12,380 nt of DNA from Spirochaetota bacterium (GCA_026990615.1 JALXDB010000420.1:1-12380), one strand, 5' to 3'. Shown: positions 1 to 7,194, counted from the stretch's first letter. Program-made: numbers and translations. The notes: generated by a model not told the origin, from the sequence alone.

Positions 1-253
1 AACCCTCGTTACATTCAGGTTCCTTCTTCCTTCAATACTCGGAGCTGCTGTTATATCCTTTTTATATTCTTTTAACAACTTTAACACTACCTATTTTTTA
101 ATAGGAACAAATCCAACACTTCCAGTACTTCTCTACTCAAGGCTCAGGTTCGGTATAACACCGCAGATAAATGCTGTCAGTGTCTTTCTAATGGCTGTTA
201 CAGGGATGCTGGGTTTACCCGCTATTTTGAGCGGCTATACAAAGAAAGATTAA
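1..253 (+). CDS. PotC-type ABC transporter permease, C-terminal part (cut by window edge)
   Basis: Reading from base 2, an open frame of 83 codons runs to TAA at 251-253. The protein has hydrophobic segments and the stretch TLPVLLYSRLRFGITPQINA, which closely resembles the C-terminal part of PotC/PhnV-like inner-membrane permeases of spermidine/putrescine-type importers (family pattern TLP-x-x-YS-x-LR-x-G-x-TP-x-INA). The preceding FRFLLPSILGA fits the end of the EAA loop that contacts the ATPase. The 5' part and presumably the ATPase and binding-protein genes lie upstream of the window. The next gene starts 47 bases later on the same strand, so they probably share a transcript. The substrate could be a polyamine, or an aminophosphonate given the aminotransferase that follows; the fragment itself cannot decide. 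Confidence 0.85.
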   Translation, partial: TLVTFRFLLPSILGAAVISFLYSFNNFNTTYFLIGTNPTLPVLLYSRLRFGITPQINAVSVFLMAVTGMLGLPAILSGYTKKD

Positions 254-300
254 GAATTACGGAATATACAACCACACTTAATAACTATCTGGGGGATAAA

Positions 301-1404
301 ATGATTGAAAGAAAACTACTCTTTTCACCGGGTCCGGTAATAACAACCGAAACTGTTAAAAAAGCAGCCCTTAGCCCGGATATTTGCCACAGGAGTCCAA
401 TGTTCGAAGAACTCTATGCAAAATTAAGAAAAGATATAGTCAAATTATTTAAGGCCAATGAGGAGGAATATCTCTCTGTTGTTGTTAGCGGTTCAGGGAC
501 AGCATCAAACGAGATGATACTATCTTCAACTGTTGATCAGGAAGATAAGGTTCTACTTGTAACCAACGGAGAGTTCGGAAACAGACTGAAAGATATTATC
601 AACTGCTACCAAATAGACCTTGTAGAAATTAAATATGAATGGGGGAAATATCCCGACCTAAATCAGATAGAGTCGGCTCTAAAGAATGAAAGCAAGATAA
701 AGTTAATAGCAGTGGTATTTCATGAAACCAGTACGGGCATGATAAATCCCGTTGGCGAGATCGGAAAGCTCGCAAAAAGATACAACAAACTCTTCTTTGT
801 GGATGCAATCAGCGCAGTGGGTGGAGAAGATGTGAACATGGTCAGGGATAACATAGATTTCTGCACCGGTGTTCCAAATAAATCGGTTGCCGGTCCTCCG
901 GGGCTATCATTTGCATGTGTAAATAGAAGCGCCATTGAACAGATAAAAAACGTGAAAAGAAAAAATATCTACCTGAACCTTCAGGCACATATCAAATTCG
1001 CAGAAGAAAACAATCAAACGCCAAACACACCGGAGGTAGTCCAATTCATAATGCTGCAAAAGGCGCTGGATGAGCTTTTTGAGGAAGGGCTTGAAAACAG
1101 GATCAAGAGATACAAAAAATTGTCAAATATGATAAGACAGGATATAAGAGACATGGGTCTCAAGATGCTGATTGATGATGAGAGTATTATGTCCAATACA
1201 GTTACCTCTGTTTTTCTGCCGGAGTCCATTAGTGTAACATCCTTCATTGATAGAATGGACAGGGAGGGTTACGTCCTCTATCCTGGAAAAGGACCGCTCC
1301 TCGATAAAAATATGTTTCAAATTGCCAATATGGGACATTTAACCGAGGAAGACACGAGAAACATGCTTGATACAATAAAAAAGATATTGCAGTCGAGCAA
1401 ATAA
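301..1404 (+). CDS. Class V PLP aminotransferase, 2-aminoethylphosphonate-pyruvate transaminase-like
   Basis: A 367-residue protein of the usual length for the PhnW/serine-pyruvate aminotransferase group (fold type I, cytosolic). Visible landmarks are an LFSPGPV opening (7-13) typical of the group, the phosphate-binding SGSGTASNE (63-71), HETSTGM (141-147), the PLP-ring aspartate D168 in FVDAIS, the Schiff-base lysine K194 in PNKSVAGPPG, and YPGKG followed by FQIANMG near the C-terminus. The order and wording of these blocks match 2-aminoethylphosphonate:pyruvate transaminase better than ureidoglycine or alanine-glyoxylate enzymes, so the likely reaction is 2-aminoethylphosphonate + pyruvate to phosphonoacetaldehyde + alanine. 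GGGGGA lies five bases before the ATG. No phosphonatase (PhnX) or phosphonoacetaldehyde dehydrogenase (PhnY) is visible, so phnW is not assigned and another amine donor is possible. Confidence 0.85.
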   Translation: MIERKLLFSPGPVITTETVKKAALSPDICHRSPMFEELYAKLRKDIVKLFKANEEEYLSVVVSGSGTASNEMILSSTVDQEDKVLLVTNGEFGNRLKDIINCYQIDLVEIKYEWGKYPDLNQIESALKNESKIKLIAVVFHETSTGMINPVGEIGKLAKRYNKLFFVDAISAVGGEDVNMVRDNIDFCTGVPNKSVAGPPGLSFACVNRSAIEQIKNVKRKNIYLNLQAHIKFAEENNQTPNTPEVVQFIMLQKALDELFEEGLENRIKRYKKLSNMIRQDIRDMGLKMLIDDESIMSNTVTSVFLPESISVTSFIDRMDREGYVLYPGKGPLLDKNMFQIANMGHLTEEDTRNMLDTIKKILQSSK

Positions 1405-1430
1405 AATATTTGGATATAAATGCAAAAACT

Positions 1431-1436
1431 GGAGGG
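1431..1436 (+). promoter_or_regulatory. Ribosome binding site that fixes a TTG start
   Basis: GGAGGG is followed by an eight-base spacer and TTG at 1445. There is no in-frame ATG nearby, so this strong site supports a TTG start for the metallo-beta-lactamase-fold gene. Confidence 0.7.
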
Positions 1437-1444
1437 ATTATTAA

Positions 1445-2770
1445 TTGGAATTCAACGTATTAAAAAAAATTACTAATAACTGGCTTCAAATTGGAAATGA
1501 TTCCATATATGTTGATGTTGTTTTAACGGGTAATAAAACAATTAGAATAGGCAGCATGCCGGACATATTAAAGCTTACAGGAAAGTACAGTATCAATGAA
1601 GATATAGTTGTAGTACCGGACTGGATATTTTCTCAAGGCGGGGACAATAGAACCGGTGAGGAGTTTAATTTCTGGGGATATGCAGCATCGGTAAAGAAGC
1701 CTCCACTTTACATAGGAATTAATGAAAACATTGACCAGCTTTACAGCAATCTGAAAACCATTTATCCGTACTACTTCGAACCGACCGGGAGAAAAATTGT
1801 TGAAACAGACTGGCTTGAAAGATACTTTAAAAGCCAGTACCTAAACAACGAAAATGTTTTTAGATCCGGTAATCTTGAAATTAGATTGTTGAATGATCAG
1901 GTAACAATCTCCGAGGGAGGAAATGTTCTATACAAATCCATTCCATCCTTTGAAAAAAGTAGAGAATATATAGAAAAATTTCTCGCTGGTTTGTCTACAC
2001 GGTTTTCCAAAAAAAATAATGAGGGGGATTTTGAGATTAAAGTTATAGGTAACGGAAACGGCTTTGTGGGGACCACTTCTAGTTTTCTTGTTAAAGCCGG
2101 AAACTATAAAATATGGATCGACCCTGCAGCACAGCCGGCCTTCTCCCTCGGAAGATTTGGTATCCACTGGGATGAGGTAACCCACCTGCTTATAACCCAC
2201 AACCACGAGGATCACATCTCAGGCTTTACAGCCTGCCTGAAAAGAGCAGTTGAAAACAACAAAAAAATAAAGCTGATCACGGCACCCGGGATATACAAAG
2301 TTCTTGTTGAACAGTTCAGGCCGCTATTTTCCGATATAGAAAAATATATTGATCTGATCAGTGTCACCCCGGAAAAGCCCCTGAAACTGGGAGAACTTAC
2401 AATTCATGCACGGTGGAACCACCATATCATACCTTACGGGACTCTCGGCTTAAAAATGAAATACAGATCTTGCTGCTGGGGTTTTTCTGGAGACAACAAA
2501 TACGATGAAGCAATAGTATCCGAACTAAAGAGGGATGATCTAAAACCCGAATGGTTCGATGATTGCTGCTTGATTTTTCACGAGGTCGATTTTTCAAATC
2601 CAAAAACCGTTCACACTTACTATGAAGAACTTCTAAAATTTAAGCAAAAGGTTAAAGGCCAGTTATTTGTATATCACACGGATCCAGGTCTTGTAAAGGC
2701 CGGTTTCCAGATAGCACAGGAAGGTAAAAGCTATATTCTGAAAGAAGGCGGCAAAATAGAAATCATATAA
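1445..2770 (+). CDS. Metallo-beta-lactamase-fold hydrolase with an uncharacterised N-terminal domain
   Basis: The 441-residue protein has two parts. Residues about 198-441 form a metallo-beta-lactamase domain: a first strand ending in IWID (226), the metal motif THNHEDH (251-257, with H252, H254, D256, H257), a histidine pair H326-H327, SGD (D350), IFHE (H379) and YHTDP (H411). These could supply a full two-metal site, so the domain is probably active as a hydrolase, perhaps a phosphodiesterase or RNase Z-like enzyme. Residues 1-190 match no domain I recognise and lack metal motifs; they contain VVVPDWIFSQGG (55-66) and may be a degenerate second copy or a substrate-recognition domain. The gene starts 40 bases after the aminotransferase and has a TTG start. 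Sharing an operon suggests action on the same substrate family, but the substrate is unknown. Confidence 0.8.
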   Translation: MEFNVLKKITNNWLQIGNDSIYVDVVLTGNKTIRIGSMPDILKLTGKYSINEDIVVVPDWIFSQGGDNRTGEEFNFWGYAASVKKPPLYIGINENIDQLYSNLKTIYPYYFEPTGRKIVETDWLERYFKSQYLNNENVFRSGNLEIRLLNDQVTISEGGNVLYKSIPSFEKSREYIEKFLAGLSTRFSKKNNEGDFEIKVIGNGNGFVGTTSSFLVKAGNYKIWIDPAAQPAFSLGRFGIHWDEVTHLLITHNHEDHISGFTACLKRAVENNKKIKLITAPGIYKVLVEQFRPLFSDIEKYIDLISVTPEKPLKLGELTIHARWNHHIIPYGTLGLKMKYRSCCWGFSGDNKYDEAIVSELKRDDLKPEWFDDCCLIFHEVDFSNPKTVHTYYEELLKFKQKVKGQLFVYHTDPGLVKAGFQIAQEGKSYILKEGGKIEII

Positions 2771-3142
2771 CCTGCTGGATAAAAGCAAGAGTTAAAAATT
2801 GTACCTATCAATTCAGCATTCAGTCATTAAGAACCTCTACTAAAAGCTATCCAAACATCATTATAAATCAATAAATAACACCATATACGGCTTATCATAA
2901 CCCTGACTTAACAGTAGATAAAGTTCTGAACCGTGCAAGATATAAAATGAAATTCTTCATTATAAAAAATACAAAAAGAACTGCAGTAAAAATATATATT
3001 TAATTATTATCTATTTGTGTTATAATAATTCTATGTAAACGACAATTATCGCTGCTCTAAAATATCAATAATACTTGCTTACATTTTTGACTCGTAATTC
3101 AAAATCTGAAGATAGCCAACATTCACTCCGGGGAGGGAAAAA
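2771..3142. other. Non-coding AT-rich stretch between two plus-strand genes
   Basis: These 372 bases are AT-rich with frequent stops and hold no gene I can support. They contain a likely promoter at 3018-3026 and a good ribosome site just before 3143. A short inverted repeat AATGAAattcTTCATT lies near 2946-2961 without a T-run, so it is not a convincing terminator. No clear terminator for the upstream operon was found. Confidence 0.5.
3018..3026 (+). promoter_or_regulatory. Extended -10 promoter candidate
   Basis: TGTTATAAT is a perfect -10 hexamer (3021-3026) with an upstream TGn extension. The -35 region is AT-rich with no good hexamer, which extended -10 promoters tolerate. It lies about 117 bases before the lipoprotein start, giving a leader of roughly 110 bases. 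Confidence 0.45.
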
Positions 3143-4105
3143 ATGATATTTTCAATCTTAATATTAAAAAGATTAAAAATATATCTTATGTTATTTATAT
3201 TACTCGTATTTCTAACCTTTCTTACATCCTGCACATGGCTCACCGATTTCCTAGGCCTTAATAAAAATAAAGATAATAACCAACCGGAATACAGTGTAAA
3301 GAGCGACTATCAACTAGCCATGTATAACCGGATTCAGTACACACCCATAGACATTACTGTAGATGACATCGGCAACATCTATGTGCTTGAAAAGGATACA
3401 GATGGAGGATATTTCTACGTTGAAGTATTTGGGAACCAGCTTGACTTTCAGACAATGGCAGAAATGCCTTCTGAACCGGGCTCCATAGAATTCATTGGAG
3501 GGAATATCTTTCTGGGTGGATACTCCTACAATGGTGAAAATTACAACAATTGGCTTAAGGAATATAAATATATATTCCCTGATTTCATCCTTGTAAACGA
3601 CTTTAATGACAACTTCGGATTTTATAGTATGAAGGCTTCTCATGACGGATTTATTTACTCTCTTGCTTCAAGTGACTCGGGAAACATTGTTCAAAAAACT
3701 GATACCTCGGTTAGTATATACAATGAAATCGAAGTATATATTCCCGTTGATGAGCTCTTTGAATGTATAGCACCCGTCAATGAAGACGAGGTGTATGTCG
3801 CATACAGCAATTCGGAAAACAAAATTACCAAGTACAGCATAAACGACGGCTCTGTTTTAAAAGATATGTACGAAGATAAATGGATAATTGATGCCGTATG
3901 CGACAGTGCAGGAAATCTGTATGTGGCCCTTGAGACATACGACGGGAATAATTACCACGACTACATCAAAAAATACGATGCAGATGGCGAATTTGTAACA
4001 GAATGGTCAATTCCTCCATATCAACCTGCCGGAATTGCTGTTGATAACAACGAGGCCGTTTACATCATCTTTGCTACAGATAAAACAGTTTATAAATACG
4101 AATAA
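3143..4105 (+). CDS. Lipoprotein with beta-propeller (NHL-like) repeats
   Basis: A 320-residue exported lipoprotein. Residues 1-30 form a basic and hydrophobic leader ending in the lipobox LTSC, so C30 would be lipidated. A linker rich in Asn, Lys and Asp (about 38-55) follows. The rest carries propeller-blade-like segments with the pattern hydrophobic-x-V-D-x-x-G-N-x-Y-V: PIDITVDDIGNIYVLEK (68-84), IIDAVCDSAGNLYVALE (248-264) and PAGIAVDNNEAVYIIF (295-310), with weaker copies between. This resembles NHL or SMP-30-like propellers, usually used for ligand or protein binding. GGGAGGG sits before the ATG; a second in-frame ATG at 3188 would shorten the leader to a more usual length but lacks a comparable ribosome site. 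The gene appears monocistronic. Its ligand is unknown. Confidence 0.75.
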   Translation: MIFSILILKRLKIYLMLFILLVFLTFLTSCTWLTDFLGLNKNKDNNQPEYSVKSDYQLAMYNRIQYTPIDITVDDIGNIYVLEKDTDGGYFYVEVFGNQLDFQTMAEMPSEPGSIEFIGGNIFLGGYSYNGENYNNWLKEYKYIFPDFILVNDFNDNFGFYSMKASHDGFIYSLASSDSGNIVQKTDTSVSIYNEIEVYIPVDELFECIAPVNEDEVYVAYSNSENKITKYSINDGSVLKDMYEDKWIIDAVCDSAGNLYVALETYDGNNYHDYIKKYDADGEFVTEWSIPPYQPAGIAVDNNEAVYIIFATDKTVYKYE

Positions 4106-4106
4106 A

Positions 4107-4131
4107 AAAGGGGCATAACCAATGCCCCTTT
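4107..4131. terminator. Rho-independent terminator, probably bidirectional
   Basis: AAAGGGGCAT (4107-4116) and ATGCCCCTTT (4122-4131) form a perfect ten-base-pair stem with a five-base loop. Read on the plus strand it ends the lipoprotein transcript two bases after its stop codon but is followed only by TTTCAG. Read on the minus strand it is followed by a TTTTTTATT tail, making it the better terminator for the riboflavin-transport operon, whose last gene stops at 4274. Confidence 0.8.
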
Positions 4132-4273
4132 CAGTTATAAAAAGCAAAATGAACAGTTTAAGCTTTTTCATCTAAAAACCTCTAAACTACTTTACACTGA
4201 ATATTGCCCGTTCAAAATACCAGTATCTACAATCAATAGATAGCTCCATCATTAAAATATTTGTTCTGAATAA

Positions 4274-5251
4274 TTATTTAAGAAACTCGTTAGTGTAGCA
4301 TTCCTGAGGGGTTACTCTGGATTTAATAGCCCCTATTCTAAAAAGGGCGTCAATAGAACGCTTCCAGTCGCTGAGTGTGGTATAACCGAAACCGTGTTTC
4401 TTTACATCATCATCAATCCAGAGGTCCATACTTGCCTTTAAAACCCTTCTGTTCAGCTCTATATTGTTAACAGTAAGAGTTGGGATATATTTTTTCAGAA
4501 TGTCCATAACATCACCATTTTTATTGTAGATATACTCGGATGCCCTCTTTACTGCCCTTATAAATCCTCTAACCAGTGCAGGTTGCCTCTGTATCATTTT
4601 ATCACCAGTAACAATCACAGCAGAAACAATAGGGCTTACATCCGACACTCTTAAAACATTCACCTTTTCCCCCATCCCTTTTAAAACCACAACTTCATTG
4701 TTGACATACACAGTTGCTGCATCAACCTTATTTGAAAGCAGGCTTTCAATCTGGGTATAGCCGATCGTTATAAGTTTTATATCCCTTAAAGACATGCCGG
4801 CACTGTTGAGAAGTAGCTGAAGTCCAATGTAATTAGAGCCGTAAGCCCCCGGGACCCCAATTCGCTTTCCTCTTAAATCTGAAACCTTACTTATTCCCTT
4901 TTCAAGGAGAGATACAACACAAACAGGATATTTAACATACATCGCATATACAGATTTTAATTTTAGCCCCCTGCTTCTTGCAACTATAACCTGGTCACCA
5001 TCGGATATACCAAAATCGATTGCCCCCTGCGAAACAAGTGACATAATATCAGTGGACATTCCGTAGTCAAACTTTACATTGAGCCCTTCATTGCTGAAAT
5101 ACCCCATCTCTTTTGCAATGTAATACGGTGCAAATTGTACATTTGGAATGTACCCCATGGCTATCTTTATGCTTTGAGAAGCAGACACATAAAAAGGGAA
5201 AACAAATGCAACTACTAAAACAAGAGATATCATAATGAATCTTTTAAACAT
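4274..5251 (-). CDS. ribY: Riboflavin-type ABC transporter substrate-binding protein (RibY-like)
   Basis: A 325-residue periplasmic binding protein of the NMT1/ThiY/SsuA family. A leader with KR at 3-4 and a hydrophobic core ends in VSA (22-24), a signal peptidase I site with no lipobox cysteine, which points to a true periplasm. The mature protein begins with GYIPNVQFAPYYIAKEMGYF (33-52), continues with FDYG (61-64), VPGAYGSNYIGLQ (133-145) and DAATVYVNNE (177-186); this wording recalls the RibY branch rather than pyrimidine-binding ThiY or sulfonate-binding SsuA. It is the second gene of the unit, 37 bases after the ATPase-permease gene, with GGAGG five bases before its ATG. The FMN riboswitch heading the operon supports riboflavin or a flavin precursor as ligand. 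Ligand binding is inferred, not shown by sequence alone. Confidence 0.8.
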   Translation of the reverse strand: MFKRFIMISLVLVVAFVFPFYVSASQSIKIAMGYIPNVQFAPYYIAKEMGYFSNEGLNVKFDYGMSTDIMSLVSQGAIDFGISDGDQVIVARSRGLKLKSVYAMYVKYPVCVVSLLEKGISKVSDLRGKRIGVPGAYGSNYIGLQLLLNSAGMSLRDIKLITIGYTQIESLLSNKVDAATVYVNNEVVVLKGMGEKVNVLRVSDVSPIVSAVIVTGDKMIQRQPALVRGFIRAVKRASEYIYNKNGDVMDILKKYIPTLTVNNIELNRRVLKASMDLWIDDDVKKHGFGYTTLSDWKRSIDALFRIGAIKSRVTPQECYTNEFLK

Positions 5252-5288
5252 AACAACCTCCAGTCATATATTTTTAAATGTATTCCAA

Positions 5289-6911
5289 CTATCTATTGTG
5301 AACTCTCCTTCCAACAACAAGAAATTCGATCAAAGAAACAATAAGATAAAAACCGATGCCCATGGCCCCTAAAAGGATTACACTTACAAAAACAAGCGGG
5401 GTATCAAAACTCGCCCTTGCCATATTTATCAAAGAGCCAAGGCCAGAAGCGGCACCGAGAAACTCACCGACAACCGCACCGATCACAGAAAAGGTTATTC
5501 CCATCTTCAGTCCACCAAAAATAACAGGCAGGGCCGAGGGAAGCTCCAGTTTAAAAAAGGTTTTGATGGGCCCTGCATTCAGAGACATCATCAACTCCAT
5601 TATCTCGCTGTCGGCTGACCTGATCCCCACAATACTGTTTATCAGTACAGGAAAAAATATTATTATGGCTGCAATAAACACCTTTGTCTTAATACCAAAA
5701 CCGAACCATATAATTAAAATCGGGGCAAGGGCGACAACCGGAATTGCCTGCATGGCCACTATATATGGAGAAAGCAACCTCTCTAAAACCCTGCTCTTTG
5801 CCAGTATATAGCCCAGTACAAATCCAATGGAGGCTCCCAAAAAGAAACCGGCAAGGCTTTCAAACATCGTTACAAGGAAATTTCTACCTATCAACCCGTC
5901 TCTAACCGCATTTAAAAATCTCTCCATTACCACTCCCGGTGCGGGAAGGATAAATTCGGGAAGGCCTGTAACCCTCGACATAACCATCCATATAAATACA
6001 AACAGAGCAACTCCTACTGGAATTAACAGATACTCGTAGTGCCTTGCAAATACAGTTTTAAGATCGTCTCTTGGAGTTTGGACCCTGATATCCTTTACCT
6101 TCTTGCTAACTTCCTTTTTCCACACATCCTTAACCCTCCTTCTAACTTCGATAACCATTCTGGTTATGTATTCAGAAGAAAAGATCTCCTCTCCCCTGCC
6201 CTTTTTTTCAGAATCAATCTCAATGATATCCACTATTTTACCCGGTGATTTTGAGAGCACCACTATCTTGGTGGATAAAAGTACGGCCTCTGATATGCTG
6301 TGAGTGACAAATACGATTGTTTTTCCTGTTTTTTGCCATATTTCCATCAGCAGAATATTCAAACGTTCCCTGGTAATTGAATCGAGGGAGCCAAAAGGTT
6401 CGTCCAGCAGAAGTATTTCTGGGTCAAGTATCAGGGCCCTTGCAATTGATACACGCTGCTGCATTCCCCCCGACAACTCCGCTGGATACATATCCTCGGT
6501 CCCTTCCAGCCCCATCATTACAATCAACTCTTTGGCCCTTTTAATATCACTTTCTTCAACACGCCCCTTAATAACCTCAACGGGCAGCAGAATATTCTTG
6601 AGTACTGTTCTCCATGGAAGAAGGGTGGGCCGCTGAAAAACATTACCGGTATCTTTTCTTAAATTGTGTACCGGCTCTCCTTTTATCTTCACAACACCCT
6701 TCGTGGGTGTTAGTAAACCGGAGATAAGTTTAAGGATTGTGGTTTTCCCACTTCCGGAGGCACCCACAATGGTAACAAATTCTCCCCTTTTTATCCGAAG
6801 GTTAATACCTGAAAGAACATTTATAGCTTCCCCCTTCTTCAGCGGAAAGCTCATACAAACATCTTTAAATTCAATAAAGTTTAGATTTCTTGAAATGGTC
6901 AGAGAAGACAT
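5289..6911 (-). CDS. ribX: Fused ABC ATPase-permease of a riboflavin importer (RibX-like)
   Basis: One 540-residue chain holds two transporter parts normally made separately. Residues about 11-255 are an ABC ATPase: Walker A GASGSGKT (50-57), Q-loop Q93, signature LSGGMQQR (146-153), Walker B ILLLDEP (166-172) and H-loop H204, all intact. A charged linker of about 35 residues (256-290, rich in Arg, Lys and Val) leads to a permease of the SsuC/ThiX/RibX type with about six membrane segments (295-535) and an EAA-like cytoplasmic loop around LNAGPIKTFFKLELPSALP (444-462) that should dock on an ATPase. No frameshift joins the halves, so this is a genuine fusion. A dimer would supply two ATPases and two permeases. 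It is the first gene after the FMN riboswitch; GGGG eight bases before the ATG is the likely ribosome site. Confidence 0.85.
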   Translation of the reverse strand: MSSLTISRNLNFIEFKDVCMSFPLKKGEAINVLSGINLRIKRGEFVTIVGASGSGKTTILKLISGLLTPTKGVVKIKGEPVHNLRKDTGNVFQRPTLLPWRTVLKNILLPVEVIKGRVEESDIKRAKELIVMMGLEGTEDMYPAELSGGMQQRVSIARALILDPEILLLDEPFGSLDSITRERLNILLMEIWQKTGKTIVFVTHSISEAVLLSTKIVVLSKSPGKIVDIIEIDSEKKGRGEEIFSSEYITRMVIEVRRRVKDVWKKEVSKKVKDIRVQTPRDDLKTVFARHYEYLLIPVGVALFVFIWMVMSRVTGLPEFILPAPGVVMERFLNAVRDGLIGRNFLVTMFESLAGFFLGASIGFVLGYILAKSRVLERLLSPYIVAMQAIPVVALAPILIIWFGFGIKTKVFIAAIIIFFPVLINSIVGIRSADSEIMELMMSLNAGPIKTFFKLELPSALPVIFGGLKMGITFSVIGAVVGEFLGAASGLGSLINMARASFDTPLVFVSVILLGAMGIGFYLIVSLIEFLVVGRRVHNR

Positions 6912-6917
6912 GAAATT

Positions 6918-6958
6918 TGCCCCACGTCAAACTGTAAATTTTTACAAATACCGGGGCA
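6918..6958 (-). promoter_or_regulatory. Possible ribosome-site-sequestering hairpin
   Basis: On the minus-strand RNA, UGCCCC (plus 6958-6953) can pair with GGGGCA (6923-6918), and the second arm contains the GGGG ribosome site of the ATPase-permease gene. An inner TGTAAA/TTTACA helix could stack inside. No terminator-like T-run occurs between the riboswitch and the start codon, so FMN control is more likely at translation. The pairing is seen by eye only and has not been energy-calculated. Confidence 0.5.
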
Positions 6959-6992
6959 TTTAAGCTGTTTTACCGATTAAGTTTAAGGGTAT

Positions 6993-7025
6993 GAACAAAC
7001 CATGACTGTAACGGTAGGTTTGTTC
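6993..7025 (-). promoter_or_regulatory. Inverted repeat overlapping riboswitch P1 (switching element candidate)
   Basis: GAACAAACC and GGTTTGTTC form a perfect nine-base-pair inverted repeat with a 15-base loop. One arm (7017-7025) includes five bases of the 3' strand of riboswitch helix P1 (7021-7028), so this hairpin and the ligand-stabilised P1 cannot both form fully. That is the expected geometry of an expression platform. Confidence 0.5.
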
Positions 7026-7159
7026 TTCTCCCATCCGGACTTTACCGTCGGCTCTGGAATCTCACCAGATCAATCACTGAAAAAGACAGATATTATGTCT
7101 TTTTCAGTGACTCGCGGGCTATACCGCCGGTCGGGAATTTCACCCTGCCCCGAAGAACA
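7021..7159 (-). ncRNA. FMN riboswitch (RFN element)
   Basis: Read on the minus strand, this has the conserved FMN aptamer blocks in order: closing helix P1 TGTTCTTC/GAAGAACA (7159-7152 with 7028-7021), GGGGCAGGGTGAAATTCCC then GACCGGCGGTATAGCCCGCG, a variable arm, GATCTGGTGAGATTCCAG, and AGCCGACGGTAAAGTCCGGA then TGGGAGAAG. These are the signature RFN sequences, differing only at positions known to vary. The variable arm is a perfect 15-base-pair hairpin. The element ends 109 bases before the ATPase-permease start codon, on the same strand, with a promoter just upstream. FMN binding in RFN elements normally lowers expression of riboflavin synthesis or transport genes, so the following operon is expected to be repressed when FMN is plentiful. 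Confidence 0.96.
7074..7110 (-). repeat. Perfect 15-base-pair hairpin in riboswitch variable arm
   Basis: TCACTGAAAAAGACA (7074-7088) and TGTCTTTTTCAGTGA (7096-7110) are exact reverse complements separated by a seven-base loop. It sits at the place where FMN riboswitches carry a variable stem; here the stem is long and has no mismatch. Confidence 0.85.
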
Positions 7160-7164
7160 GAATT

Positions 7165-7194
7165 AATATAATCTGGATGATGAATAATCGTCAA
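7165..7194 (-). promoter_or_regulatory. Sigma70-type promoter of the riboflavin-transport operon
   Basis: On the minus strand TTGACG (7194-7189) and TATATT (7170-7165) match the -35 and -10 consensus at five of six bases each, with an 18-base spacer. Transcription would begin near 7158, at the first bases of riboswitch helix P1, so the leader is almost exactly the aptamer plus the 109-base platform. This tight fit supports the call. Confidence 0.7.

Noticed and set aside
4139..4168. Second hairpin AAAAAGC/GCTTTTT as a terminator
   Set aside because: The stem is almost all A-T pairs with a 16-base loop, so it should be weak; the GC-rich hairpin at 4107-4131 is a better explanation.
4274..5251. 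Thiamine-precursor (ThiY) or sulfonate (SsuA) binding protein
   Set aside because: The fold is the same family, but the operon is headed by an FMN riboswitch and no TPP riboswitch is present. The wording of the N-terminal motif and of the SNYIGLQ region is also closer to RibY as I remember it.
5356..6963. Several long plus-strand open frames
   Set aside because: They lie opposite the ATPase-permease gene, whose motifs are all intact. The plus-strand translations show no domain and lack good ribosome sites.
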